Below are positions 10,929-20,800 of a stretch of 29,703 nucleotides of DNA, in pieces. The position numbers and the translations under genes were made by a program. The notes beneath the pieces are model-generated. The model saw only the letters and a list, made by a program, of their open reading frames with translations, made no database searches and had not been told where the DNA came from. Source of the DNA: a virus; the IMG/VR virus record IMGVR_UViG_3300030110_005075, positions 1-29,703 of that record, one strand, 5' to 3'. Position 1 is the stretch's first letter. Each line of letters begins with the position of its first letter.

Positions 10929-12524
10929 ATGAACGTAGAAAAATTTATAGAAATATTTTCAGGATTAGAAAGAGCCTATGGTTCTTATGAACCTGACGGA
11001 AATGTAAGATCGGATGGTAAAAAAGGCGGTAAAGCTTTTATTAACAAACGAGAAGTTACAAAAGAATTATGGGTTAATCATTTACAAGGAAAACAAAGTT
11101 TAGGAATTATACCAATCACAGACAACTCTACTTGTAGATGGGGATGCATTGATATTGATGTGTATGAAGGTTTTGATCACAGCGTATTAATTAAACAAAT
11201 AGAAAAAAATAAATTACCTGTTGTTGTTTGCAGATCAAAGAGCGGCGGTGCACATATATTTATTTTTACTACTGAACCAATCTCTGCAAAATTAATGCGA
11301 TTAAAACTTCATGAGTTTAGAGCTCTTCTTAATTACGGAGATGCAGAAGTTTTTCCAAAACAAACAGAATTGGATACAGAGAGAGGAGACACAGGTAACT
11401 TTTTAAACCTTCCTTACTTTGATGGAGATAGATCGGTGCGTTATGGTTTTAACGGAAAAGCTGAATCGTTATCAGTAGATGAGTTTATAGATTTTGTTCA
11501 AACAAAAATAATTTCAGAGAAAGATTTAAAATCATTTAAGTTAAAAAAAAGAAAAACAAAAGAAGAACCAGAGGGCTTACTAGCAGATGGTCCACCTTGT
11601 TTACAAGGCTTGGCTCAAGATAAAATTCAAAAAGGAATGCGCAATGAATGTATGTTTCAATATTCTGTTTATGCAAAAAAGAAATGGGCAAATGAAAACT
11701 GGCAAAGTAAGGTGCACAGTTTTAACACATTAGAAAACTTCACAGAAATTTTAGACTACAGAGAAACTGATACTGTTATCAAAGAACAAGAGAAAAAAGA
11801 TTACGGATATAAATGTAAAACAGAACCATTTAAAGGACGATGTAATAGAACAGAATGTCGTGCTCGTAAGTGGGGTATTGGTGATTTCTTTGAACCACAG
11901 ATTTCTGGTTTACAAAAATATGAAACAGATGATCCTCAATGGTATTTAAACTTTACAATTTACACTGATGAAGGAGAAGAGGTTAGACGAATTAAATGCA
12001 ATACAGAAGAATTATTTGATCAAAGAAAATTTAGAAAAAAGTGTATGGATGTTTTAACTGTGTTACCTGATGCAATGGGTGGAGACGACTGGACTAAAAA
12101 ACTACAGACGTTGATGGCTGATGCAGATGTAATTAAAATGGAAGAAGAAATATCTAAGGGCGGTCAGTTTGATCAACACTTAAAATCTTTCTTAACAGAT
12201 CAGGGTATCTCTGATGATGTAAGAGATCTATTAGTTGGTAATCCTGTTCGTAAAAGAATTAATATTAAAAACGATGAAGATCAAACAGAAGAGATTGATG
12301 CTATCTTGTTTAATCCAAAAGATGTTGTTGATTATTGTACAAAGAAAAAGTTTACATCACTAGATCAAACAAGAATGATATTAAGAATAAAAGAATCTTT
12401 TAAAGGAGATAGTCATAAACTTAGTGTTGATAATAATAAAAAATATGTTTGGTTTGTTCCTGATAATTTTCAAAAACCTAAAGATATTGAGATACCGGAT
12501 ATGAAGAAAGCAGAACCGTTTTGA
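10929..12524 (+). CDS. archaeo-eukaryotic-type (AEP) DNA primase
   Basis: A 531-residue primase of the AEP/PrimPol superfamily, close in layout to the TOTE-type primases. Motif I is CIDIDVY (D75, D77, metal binding), motif II is SGGAH (105-109) and motif III falls in VFPKQTELDTERGDTGNFLNLPYFD (about 141-165). The next block GPPCLQGLAQDKIQKGMRNE and the Cys set C296, C305, C310 form the zinc-like accessory part usual in these enzymes. It makes primers for the polymerase below. The C-terminus DMKKAEPF resembles the SSB tip. The stop TGA overlaps the TTG start of the helicase, so the two are coupled. Confidence 0.88.
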   Translation: MNVEKFIEIFSGLERAYGSYEPDGNVRSDGKKGGKAFINKREVTKELWVNHLQGKQSLGIIPITDNSTCRWGCIDIDVYEGFDHSVLIKQIEKNKLPVVVCRSKSGGAHIFIFTTEPISAKLMRLKLHEFRALLNYGDAEVFPKQTELDTERGDTGNFLNLPYFDGDRSVRYGFNGKAESLSVDEFIDFVQTKIISEKDLKSFKLKKRKTKEEPEGLLADGPPCLQGLAQDKIQKGMRNECMFQYSVYAKKKWANENWQSKVHSFNTLENFTEILDYRETDTVIKEQEKKDYGYKCKTEPFKGRCNRTECRARKWGIGDFFEPQISGLQKYETDDPQWYLNFTIYTDEGEEVRRIKCNTEELFDQRKFRKKCMDVLTVLPDAMGGDDWTKKLQTLMADADVIKMEEEISKGGQFDQHLKSFLTDQGISDDVRDLLVGNPVRKRINIKNDEDQTEEIDAILFNPKDVVDYCTKKKFTSLDQTRMILRIKESFKGDSHKLSVDNNKKYVWFVPDNFQKPKDIEIPDMKKAEPF

Positions 12525-14059
12525 CCACTAAAAAAATATTCGGGCCTCCTGGCACAGGTAAGACACATACTCTTTTAAGTATTGTAGAAGAAGCTTTAGA
12601 TAATGGAATAGAACCAAATAAAATTGGATACTTTTCTTTTACACAAAAAGCAGCGAAGGAAGCTATCTCGCGAGCCGTGAACCGTTTTCCACAATATGAT
12701 AAAAAAGATTTTAAATATTTTAGAACGTTACACAGTTTAGCGTACATAGAGCTCGGTCTTGGAAATGATTCAATGATGGATGACGATGATTACAAAGAGC
12801 TTTCTGATAAATTAAATATAAAAGTTTCTAATCCTAATCAAAAATTAAAACAGTACGGAGTTAGTTGGCAAGATGATGCGTACTTACAGATTTATGATTT
12901 ATCTCGTATCAAACAAGTTAGCCTTGAACATCAATTCATGCAACCTGACACACCGTTTTTAAAAGATGGAGAAATTAAATTAAGAAAAATTGCTCGGGGC
13001 TTTGAACAGTATAAAAAAGATAATAAATTCATGGACTTCACAGACATGATTATAGAGTACACAAAAAGAAAACTGTCACCGCACTTTGAAGTTTTAATTA
13101 TTGATGAGGCTCAAGATCTTAGTAGCATTCAATGGGATATGGTAGAGCTACTATCACGTTCTTCTAAATCTGTTTATATTGCGGGGGATGATGACCAAGC
13201 AGTTTTTAAATGGGCGGGCGCAAGCCCAGAAAGATTTCTTAGATTAAAAGGTGAGCAAGTTATTTTAAATCAATCGTACCGTGTTCCGTTAGCCGTGCAA
13301 GAAAAAGCGGTAAACATTATAAATAGAATTCCTGAAAATGAACGTGTTATGAAAAATTGGAACCCTCGTGATTTTCAAGGACTTTACAAAAAACACAACA
13401 CTGTTTTCTTTAATAATTTTAATTTACATAATAATGATTGGTTAATTTTAGCTAGAACTAAATATCATTTAGATAACGTAGAAAAAGAATTAAAAAAAAC
13501 AGGAGTATATTATTCTCGTTACGATAAAAAATCTATTTCTGATCGGTTGCTAAATGCAATTATTTCATGGACTGATATTACAAGGGGAAAATCAGTGTCT
13601 TTAAAATCAGTAAAAGATATGTACAGTTACATGAAAGTGGACGAAGATGTTGCTCATGGGTTCAAAACAATGCCTAGAGCGTTAGATACAGCGCAATATA
13701 CATACGAAGATTTAAAAAATAACTATGGATTACTTGCAAAAAAGGATATGATATGGCGAGAATCAATGTCTGATATATCAGACAGTAAAGCACAATATGT
13801 AAAAAAAATGTTGGAGAATAAACAAAATTTAAAAAAAGATCCTGAAGTACGTCTTTCCACCATACACGCTTCAAAAGGAGGTCAGGCGTCAAACGTTTTA
13901 TTATTTTCTGATCTATCTTCAAAAGCAGACAGTTCATATAAACGAAATAAAAGTGATGAAAGAAGAGTTTTTTATGTAGGAATGACAAGAGCAAAAGAAC
14001 AACTGCACGTAGTTCGTTCAGAAACAATGTACGAGTTTGGAGAATTGTTTTGGAATTAA
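12521..14059 (+). CDS. UvrD/Rep-type SF1 DNA helicase
   Basis: A 512-residue superfamily 1 helicase. Motifs: I GPPGTGKT (8-15), Ia YFSFTQKAAKEA (about 37-48), II IDEAQD (194-199), III GDDDQAVFKWAG (222-233), IV NQSYR (250-254), V STIHASKGGQASNVLLF (about 447-463), VI VGMTRAKEQLHV (about 486-497). UvrD-like enzymes unwind 3' to 5'. It probably acts as the replicative or recombination helicase with the primase, with which it is coupled (TTG start in TTGA). It is shorter than UvrD itself, as expected for phage members. It contains two oriented CCGTGNNCC motifs. Confidence 0.93.
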   Translation: MTTKKIFGPPGTGKTHTLLSIVEEALDNGIEPNKIGYFSFTQKAAKEAISRAVNRFPQYDKKDFKYFRTLHSLAYIELGLGNDSMMDDDDYKELSDKLNIKVSNPNQKLKQYGVSWQDDAYLQIYDLSRIKQVSLEHQFMQPDTPFLKDGEIKLRKIARGFEQYKKDNKFMDFTDMIIEYTKRKLSPHFEVLIIDEAQDLSSIQWDMVELLSRSSKSVYIAGDDDQAVFKWAGASPERFLRLKGEQVILNQSYRVPLAVQEKAVNIINRIPENERVMKNWNPRDFQGLYKKHNTVFFNNFNLHNNDWLILARTKYHLDNVEKELKKTGVYYSRYDKKSISDRLLNAIISWTDITRGKSVSLKSVKDMYSYMKVDEDVAHGFKTMPRALDTAQYTYEDLKNNYGLLAKKDMIWRESMSDISDSKAQYVKKMLENKQNLKKDPEVRLSTIHASKGGQASNVLLFSDLSSKADSSYKRNKSDERRVFYVGMTRAKEQLHVVRSETMYEFGELFWN

Positions 14060-14241
14060 AAGAATTTAAAAAACATACAAGAACAACTCTGCGTGGTGTT
14101 CAAGAATGCCTATATAAACTGCCCCAACTTAAACGTCCTGATGTTGAGCGCTATCTAAAACTGGCGGTATTAGATTTGCAACTTGTGCTTAATGAAATAC
14201 GGGCGTTGGAAAGTAAATATGGCGAAGAAAAAAAGAAGTAA
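14050..14241 (+). CDS. hypothetical basic helical protein (63 aa)
   Basis: Starts on TTG at 14050, inside the end of the helicase gene, with GGAG 7 bases upstream. It is helical and basic (MELKEFKKHTRTTLRGVQECLYKLPQLKRPDVERYLKLAVLDLQLVLNEI, ending EEKKK). Its 3' end overlaps the polymerase start by 23 bases. The overlaps on both sides support a real gene in the replication operon. A role as helicase or polymerase accessory is only suggested by location. Confidence 0.65.
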   Translation: MELKEFKKHTRTTLRGVQECLYKLPQLKRPDVERYLKLAVLDLQLVLNEIRALESKYGEEKKK

Positions 14242-16120
14242 AAGCACTTTACAAATTCCATTTCCGGAATTTAATTTTAAAAGAGAATTAGATTGGGCTC
14301 CTCCAGAAACTCTCCCTGATTTATCTGATGCAAAAGAAATAGCAATAGATCTAGAGACAAGAGATAATGGTTTAGGAACAGGCGTGGGCCCTGGTTGGGC
14401 TACTAAAAATGGATATCCAATAGGTATAGCTGTAGCTGTTGAAGGATGGAAAGGATATTTTCCCATTGCTCATGAGGGTGGTGGCAATATGGATAAAAAT
14501 TTAGTTCTTCGTTACATCAAAGAAATTTTAAAACTACCTTGCGATAAAGTTTTTCACAACGCTATTTATGATGTTGGTTGGATGCATGCTTTAGATCTGC
14601 AAGTAAATGGTCGTATTATAGACACATTGATTGCCGCTCCATTAGTTGATGAAAACAGATATCGATACACTCTTGATGATTTAGGAAAAGAATATGTTGG
14701 AGAAAAAAAATCACAACATGATTTATACGAGGCCGCAAAAGAATGGGGCGTAAATCCAAAAACAGAAATGTGGAGACTTCCTCCAATGTACGTTGGCCCT
14801 TACGCTGAACAAGATGCGGCTCTAACATTAAAACTATGGGGCGCTTTAAAAACAAAAATTATACAAGATGATTTATTAGATGTTTTTAAATTGGAGTCTG
14901 ACTTATTCCCTGTATTATTTGAAATGAAAAAACAAGGAGTGCGCATTGACTTGGATAAAGCCGAGGCTACAAAAAAAGATTTGTATAAACAAGAGCAAGG
15001 AATTCTTAAAAAGATTCATGACATCTCTGGTATGCACGTTGATATATGGGCAGCAGCTTCTGTTGCAAAAGCTTTTGATGCTCAAGGGATTGAGTATGAT
15101 AAAACTGAAAAAACAAAACAAGCAAAATTGGATAAAGAGTTTTTGGTATCTCATCCTAGTGATTTGGCTAGGTTGGTTGTTAGGGCTCGTGAGATTAATA
15201 AAGCGAGAACCACCTTCATCGATAGTATACTCAAGCATTCGCACAGAGGGAGGATTTTCGCTGAGGTTAACCAAATGCGTAACGAGCAAGGAGGAACTAT
15301 ATCGGGACGTCTTTCCATGCAAAATCCAAACTTACAACAAATCCCGGCAAGAGACGAAGAAATAGGTCCATTAATTAGAAGTTTATTTATTCCTGAAGAA
15401 GGAACGACATGGGGTTGTTTTGATTATTCGCAACAGGAACCGCGATTGTTAGTTCATTATGCATCTGTTTTAAAACAAGAAGGTTCTGAAACATTAGTAA
15501 ATGGATACCGTGAGGGTGATATTGACTTCCATCAAGTGGTTGCAGATATGGCGGGCATAAAACGTAAGCAAGCTAAAACAATTAATCTTGGTATGATGTA
15601 CGGTATGGGTAAAGCAAAACTAGCTGATCAATTAAATTTAAGTTTAAGGGAGGCGGAAGAACTCTTCACTAAATATCATTCCAATGTTCCTTTTGTTCGA
15701 GCGATTAGTAAACGAGCAATGAAACTAGCGGGAGATAGAGGATATATTAGAACGTTAAAAGGTCGTAAGTGCCGTTTTGATTTATGGGAACCTTTAGAAT
15801 TTGGTGCGGGATTACCTTTACCAAGAAACGAAGCCGCCGCTAAGTATGGTGGATTCAGTCAATTAAAAAGAGGTTGGACATACAAAGCGTTAAATAGATT
15901 AATACAGGGAGGATCAGCTGATCAGACAAAACAAGCAATGGTTTCTTTGTATGACGAAGGGTTTTTACCAATGATACAGGTTCATGATGAGGTAGATATT
16001 TCTGTAGAAAATGAAAAACAAGCAGAAAAAATAAAAGAAATTATGCAAACATGTGTAGAATTAAATGTTCCTAGCGTAGTTGATTATGAAAAAGGCGCAT
16101 CGTGGGGCGAGATCAAATAA
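14219..16120 (+). CDS. polA: family A DNA polymerase with 3'-5' exonuclease
   Basis: A 633-residue replicative polymerase. Exonuclease: DLE (D44, E46), HNAIYD (D118) and YAEQD (D199). Polymerase: motif A FDYSQQEPR (D402), motif B RKQAKTINLGMMYG (K453, Tyr461) and motif C QVHDE (589-591). The residue at the position of E. coli Phe762 is Leu457 (INLG instead of INFG). In marine phage polymerases this Phe/Tyr/Leu site is a known marker, with Leu linked to slower, more accurate synthesis and suggested temperate habits. There is no 5' nuclease domain, as usual for phages. ATG 14219 was preferred to 14183 because of the site GGAAAG and the MAKKKRSK start. Confidence 0.96.
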   Translation: MAKKKRSKSTLQIPFPEFNFKRELDWAPPETLPDLSDAKEIAIDLETRDNGLGTGVGPGWATKNGYPIGIAVAVEGWKGYFPIAHEGGGNMDKNLVLRYIKEILKLPCDKVFHNAIYDVGWMHALDLQVNGRIIDTLIAAPLVDENRYRYTLDDLGKEYVGEKKSQHDLYEAAKEWGVNPKTEMWRLPPMYVGPYAEQDAALTLKLWGALKTKIIQDDLLDVFKLESDLFPVLFEMKKQGVRIDLDKAEATKKDLYKQEQGILKKIHDISGMHVDIWAAASVAKAFDAQGIEYDKTEKTKQAKLDKEFLVSHPSDLARLVVRAREINKARTTFIDSILKHSHRGRIFAEVNQMRNEQGGTISGRLSMQNPNLQQIPARDEEIGPLIRSLFIPEEGTTWGCFDYSQQEPRLLVHYASVLKQEGSETLVNGYREGDIDFHQVVADMAGIKRKQAKTINLGMMYGMGKAKLADQLNLSLREAEELFTKYHSNVPFVRAISKRAMKLAGDRGYIRTLKGRKCRFDLWEPLEFGAGLPLPRNEAAAKYGGFSQLKRGWTYKALNRLIQGGSADQTKQAMVSLYDEGFLPMIQVHDEVDISVENEKQAEKIKEIMQTCVELNVPSVVDYEKGASWGEIK

Positions 16121-16635
16121 TAGATAAACGTTGCACGCGTTGTAATACGTATAAACGCTTAGAAGAGTTTGATAGAAAAAAAGAAAATAAAATAGATGGC
16201 CATAAGTCTTGGTGTAAAGTTTGTTCAAGCAGGCATAATAAACATGTGTGGACTAACGGAAAAGGAGATAGAGATAAAGCTGCTATAAGTGCAGACCCTC
16301 GTAAATTTTTTAATCACTGGTTAAAAGATGCAAAAAACAAGAAAAGCAAAAACAGGCACCCCGTTGATCCTGATCTAACCGTTGATGATTTACTATACCT
16401 ATTTAAAAAACAAAATTATAGGTGTGCAAAAACAGGTGTTCTGCTCACGCATTTAAAAGGGCAAAGAAAAGTCAACACTAATGTATCTATTGATAGAATT
16501 GATAACGATTTAAAATTGTATACTTTGAGTAATATTCAGCTAGTTTGTTATAGATATAACCTCATGAAGGGTGATATGACGGAAAAAGAACTTGATAAGT
16601 GGTGTAGAATAATTCTATTCTCTTCAGATGATTAA
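16102..16635 (+). CDS. HNH-type endonuclease with zinc knuckles
   Basis: A 177-residue protein with N-terminal zinc pairs C11-x2-C14 and C38-x2-C41 around KRLEEFDRKKENKIDGHKSW, then an HNH-like C-terminal part: YRCAKTGVLL, SIDRIDND (129-136), YTLSNIQLVC and RYNLMKGDM. The usual first His of HNH is replaced by the DRID form found in many phage enzymes. It likely nicks or cuts DNA and could help resolve replication forks or take part in packaging. The start GTG 16102 overlaps the polymerase by 19 bases. HNH nucleases near polA are common in phages and some are homing enzymes, but here it is a regular operon member. Confidence 0.8.
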   Translation: MGRDQIIDKRCTRCNTYKRLEEFDRKKENKIDGHKSWCKVCSSRHNKHVWTNGKGDRDKAAISADPRKFFNHWLKDAKNKKSKNRHPVDPDLTVDDLLYLFKKQNYRCAKTGVLLTHLKGQRKVNTNVSIDRIDNDLKLYTLSNIQLVCYRYNLMKGDMTEKELDKWCRIILFSSDD

Positions 16636-16846
16636 AATATGGTTACTTATATCAATGATCTCTATGCCTGGCATGCCTTCCGTTAAACATACTGCTGAAC
16701 TTTGGTTTGATGAGGCTAAGTGTGAAGCAAGACGTATTGTGATGGAAAATAGTATTTATGATATGGCTGCTGAACAAGGAATTAATCCTGTTTATACACA
16801 GACGTGGTGTTTAGAATCTAATATGTTTGTGATGAAAGCTACTTAA
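16628..16846 (+). CDS. small putative exported protein (72 aa)
   Basis: Starts at ATG 16628, eight bases inside the HNH gene. The N-terminus MIKIWLLISMISMPGMPS is signal-like, with a possible cut near residue 18-20. The mature part has two Cys (CEARRI, QTWCLES) and could form a disulfide in the periplasm. Not recognised. It ends in an 8-base overlap with the convergent gene 16839-17039. It might act in lysis or superinfection exclusion, but nothing in the sequence decides this. Confidence 0.6.
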   Translation: MIKIWLLISMISMPGMPSVKHTAELWFDEAKCEARRIVMENSIYDMAAEQGINPVYTQTWCLESNMFVMKAT

Positions 16847-16852
16847 TAGCTT
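16836..16852. terminator. weak bidirectional hairpin at convergent gene ends
   Basis: AAGCTA (16836-16841) and TAGCTT (16847-16852) with loop CTTAA span the stop codons of both convergent genes. There is no good U-run on either side, so it is at most a weak terminator between the rightward replication block and the leftward virion block. Confidence 0.35.
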
Positions 16853-17039
16853 GATCTATTTTATCATTAATAGCTACAACATTCGCTTCAATGACCGAGA
16901 GCCGTGCATCGATACGCAACATATCTAAATCTTTTATTTTACTTTCATTAGCAATGACTCTATTTACTAACATACCATAACTATAAATGACAGTTATGCC
17001 TGCGATTATTATTGCAGTAATGTTAATTTTAGATTTCAT
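16839..17039 (-). CDS. small membrane-anchored coiled-coil protein (66 aa)
   Basis: ATG 17039 (a TTG lies at 17045). An N-terminal span (INITAIIIAGITVIYSYGMLV) is followed by a coiled-coil-like helix (NRVIANESKIKDLDMLRIDARLSVIEANVVAINDKIDQAI). This design occurs in phage lysis and ejection accessory proteins (holin- or spanin-like), but no family is recognised. It overlaps the preceding virion gene by 11 bases and is last in the leftward virion operon. Late expression, and hence a lysis role, is plausible but unproven. Confidence 0.65.
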   Translation of the reverse strand: MKSKINITAIIIAGITVIYSYGMLVNRVIANESKIKDLDMLRIDARLSVIEANVVAINDKIDQAIK

Positions 17040-17889
17040 ATCCAAGACTCATTTGCCCTGGACTTACGCCAAATGAAAATTGCCCAGGCAAACCAAATAA
17101 ATTTCTTTTGTAGTTTAATGATTTATCGCCAATATTTAAATTAAGCCCTTCAGGAATAACTTGTTGAAAGTTTTCAAAAATTCCTTGCCCTCTGTTGATA
17201 AGCTCGTTCATGTCTATAGTTGGTTCTAAATTTAATCCTCCAACATTAACAAGTTCAAAAGGAGCTTCTGCTCTTGCCATTGGTGTAGCAAAATCACCTT
17301 CATTTGAAAAAATACCAGCACCCTCAGCTGCTGCCATGTTTTCTCCGCCCTCTCTTGTTAAAGGATCGAAACTAGATTGTTCTAATGGATATCTTATCGC
17401 TGGCATAATACCGTCTCCGCTATACGGAATTGGTTTGTCTTCTATACCAAACATATTTTTTATTGCCTGCACAGCGAATGGTCCTTTTTGAAGTGCTGTA
17501 GTAATGGGATACATTCTTTTCATCTCTGCTGGAAACTGATTTTGAAGTCTTCTCGTAGGGTTTAAAAAATCTCTATCTATACCGCTTTGGTATAACTCAC
17601 TTCCTCTTGTCGATAAAACAGGATTTCCTGAACTTGTTTTTATTCCTTGTATTGTTAGTCCGGTATCACCACCAAAAACTTCTTGTTTAACAGTGTTCAT
17701 AGCAAGATCTTTAACAAAGTTTTTTTGTCTTGATCTTAAATCTTTTGCTTGATCTGTGTCACCACTTTCAATAGCTTTGTTAATTCTTCTATCTAAACTA
17801 CTGATACTTTGCTTAAGGTTATCAGTCTTTTGTTGATAAGACTTACCATAACCTCCGCCAGTTTTTGCTAAATAATCACCTCTTGCCAT
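17029..17889 (-). CDS. hypothetical virion-block protein (286 aa)
   Basis: Not recognised. The start ATG 17889 overlaps the stop of the large gene upstream (TAATG). The N-terminal third is charged and helical (YQQKTDNLKQSISSLDRRINKAIESGDTDQAKDLRSRQKNFVKD). The rest is rich in Gly, Pro and Asn with little regular structure and ends GLPGQFSFGVSPGQMSLGYEI. By position and composition it is probably a minor virion or ejection protein. A 98-residue ORF on the other strand within it is a shadow. Confidence 0.7.
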   Translation of the reverse strand: MARGDYLAKTGGGYGKSYQQKTDNLKQSISSLDRRINKAIESGDTDQAKDLRSRQKNFVKDLAMNTVKQEVFGGDTGLTIQGIKTSSGNPVLSTRGSELYQSGIDRDFLNPTRRLQNQFPAEMKRMYPITTALQKGPFAVQAIKNMFGIEDKPIPYSGDGIMPAIRYPLEQSSFDPLTREGGENMAAAEGAGIFSNEGDFATPMARAEAPFELVNVGGLNLEPTIDMNELINRGQGIFENFQQVIPEGLNLNIGDKSLNYKRNLFGLPGQFSFGVSPGQMSLGYEI

Positions 17890-20800
17890 TATAATATCCC
17901 TTTACCACTTTTACCAAATTTCGTTGGAACATCAAGTGCCTTGTACAATTCTTCACGAACTTGAGGGTTTGTTCCAAATATTGGAACTGATTTTACTAAC
18001 TCTCTTATTAGTTTATCTTTTTCACCGTCCGTCATTAAATCTCTTATGCCTTCTAAATAACTAATTAATCGGTGAACTATAGGACCCATTAAGGCTTCTA
18101 CTGGCCCTGATCCATACTTTTCTGCTCTAGCAGAGTCTAATAACAATTGCACTGGACCAAGAAAACCTGTTCTCTCTACCGCTCTAAATATATATTCCAA
18201 ATCATCTTCGTTTTTTCGACGTGGGTTTCCTTTTGCTCCATACTGTATTGCTTCACGTAGTTCATTACCAAGAGCAGCGGCTATGACCATAATTGCTCCA
18301 ACAGCAAAGTACCGTGATCCGTTTTTCATGCCATTGTAAAAACCACTTTGAAAAGTATCTCTAATCCATCTTTTTAATACGGTGTTTGAAAATGTTATTT
18401 GAAATCCTTTTAATTGTCCAAGAATAGCTAAATGAGGATCCGACATCCACATAGGCCGTTGCGTTGCACGCGGATTCATTACTACTTCATTTACATATCT
18501 AACTCCACCAAGACGAACTTGATTTTGAAAAAAATCTGTAGCTTGATATGCCTCTTTGTTACCGCTTTTATATATATCACTATTAACAAAACTAACGGCA
18601 TCGTTTGGATCAACACCAAGTTCTCTTAACTGTTCTGTTTTATTTTTAAATCTACCTGTTTGTGGTAAATCTTCTACACGTGCCACTCCTCTTTTTTGCA
18701 TGTTGCGTGCAAGGAATTGAGCATTACCAAAAATTAATCCTTGCGATGCTTGATAAGCGAGAGATCTGTTAAACCTTGTAAATTGTGATAAAAAATTTAA
18801 TCGAAAAAACTTTTCTGTTATTTTATTTGTATCCTGTCCTCCGCCGAATGCATCTGTTTGTCGTTCGATAACAGAGGCTTCCAATCCAAGACCAATGTTA
18901 GCGATTGCTTGATCTACTTCATCACGTGGATACCTAGGAAACACACTACGTATTGCACTCTTTAATCCACTAACAATAGATTTTGCAATCGCTTTAGGTC
19001 CCGCGCCTCCTCTACCAAGAACCAAGAAAGGTTCACTAAAAGAAGATATAGTTGCAAATGGTAACGTTAAAACATAACCATAGGTAATTAAAAAAGAGTT
19101 AAGTTTTCTAAAAAAACTACTTTGAATAGGTCTGTATTGTTTTTGTAAAGCTTTACCAACATCAATCATTCGTTGTTTTTCTGCCTCTGTCATTGGAACA
19201 CCAGCATCCCTTGTTTCAGCGGCTATGTTTGCTAAAGCCGCATCCATAAGCTCTCCTTCTTTTCCAAAAGTTTTTGCATACTCAACACGACGAATAACAG
19301 CATCTCTGTATCGGTGCGCTGTGTCAATAACATTTGCATTAATAAAAGGAGCTAATTTTTCAGTAGGTATATCTTTTAATTCTCTTTTCTTTTCTATTGG
19401 TCCTGCTTTTACAGTAGGTTGCTGTCCAATGTTTGCATCTTTTAAAGCAATAGTAAAACCTTTATTGTCTACAATATTATCTCTAATATTTACAGCGGCC
19501 TCTCTGCTAAAACCTTCGCTTTGAAGCATTTGAATAAACTGTTCATTAAATTTAGGATTGTTTTGTAGTTTTTGATATTGATACATTGTTGGGTAGTATC
19601 CTTGAACATACCCTGGATCAAAACCTACTTTCTGTCCTTTAAACGTTCCTCCTTTTCCATCATTAATATCCAAAACATATTCTGCTTCTCTAGCATATTT
19701 AATTATATCATCATAAAATTTACGCAGTTGCAAAGCAGCTTTTCTTACTTTTGGATTAGAAACGGTGGCTTCATTTATTATCGGTTGATTAACAGCTAAC
19801 AAAAGTTCCCTGTTTGTTTGTGCCGTAATAGCACCCGTGAAAGGAAAACGAACTGATTTTGAAACAATATCAATTGCTTTTTGTAAAGGAACACTAAACT
19901 TACCTGCATTTAAAAATATACGTTCATCAATTGTAGCGCCCTGTACTTCTTCTTTAGAGATACGTGTTTTTTCTCTTCCTCTAGCGCCTTCAAATGCTGC
20001 CCCTCCATCATAGTAAGCCATTTGCTGTCTTACTTTTTTTGCTGTTTCAGATCTCATTGCTAAATCATCAAGAGCAGATACAGACTTTCCAACAGTCTTA
20101 TCAAGAACTTGATCTTTAAACTCACCTAAACCTTTTTTAAATTTATATAATCTAGAAGTAGGAACAGGTTCTGTGCCAAGAACATCAATCTCATTTCCTT
20201 CTTCGTCTTTAATTGTTTTAAAATATCGTACTTGCGCGGGCCCTCTTCCGTAATAGTTAGAAGAAAAAGGTTTACCTCCCAATTCATACACACGGCGAAC
20301 CGTGTCCCGTGCTGGTTTATCCACGTATAAATTTATTTCTGCATCTCTTACTCTTAAGAAATCTTGTTCATTTTTTATATTCTGTTGTTCTTCCGGCGTT
20401 GCTAATTTTTTAAATGTTTTATAATCAGGATATTTAATAGCGGTTCCTGAGTTATCAGGGAAATTACGAAGACCAGAATCTCCGGCTCTATCTAATATAG
20501 GACCTACAGTGCTTGCAATACCCGCATAAGTAGCACCACCGAACGCACCTTGAATACCTGCATTAATAACATCACTTTTAAATTTTTCTCCTGATACTTT
20601 ACCGCCTGTTACTTTTTCTGCATCTTTAATAAATAATGCTTCTTGTCCAGCCTCTGTAACTCCTTCTAAAGCCGCCGCTGTAACAACATTACCTCCTATT
20701 TTAAGAACTGTATCAAAAGCTTTTGACGCTACGCTTTTATCAACATCAAAGGTTTTAGCTATTTGTTCAACTGCATCTGTTTTACCTATTTTTTTTAATG

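Noticed and set aside
13674-15365. Three long ORFs of 117-139 codons (two - strand, one + strand) across the helicase and polymerase
   Set aside because: They are shadows in other frames of genes with complete motif sets.
16102-16635. Homing endonuclease in an intron or intein of polA
   Set aside because: The polymerase frame is intact with all motifs and the HNH gene is a separate overlapping operon gene downstream.
16839-17039. Firm holin or spanin call for the small membrane protein
   Set aside because: The topology fits but so do many other small phage proteins, and no endolysin is next to it.
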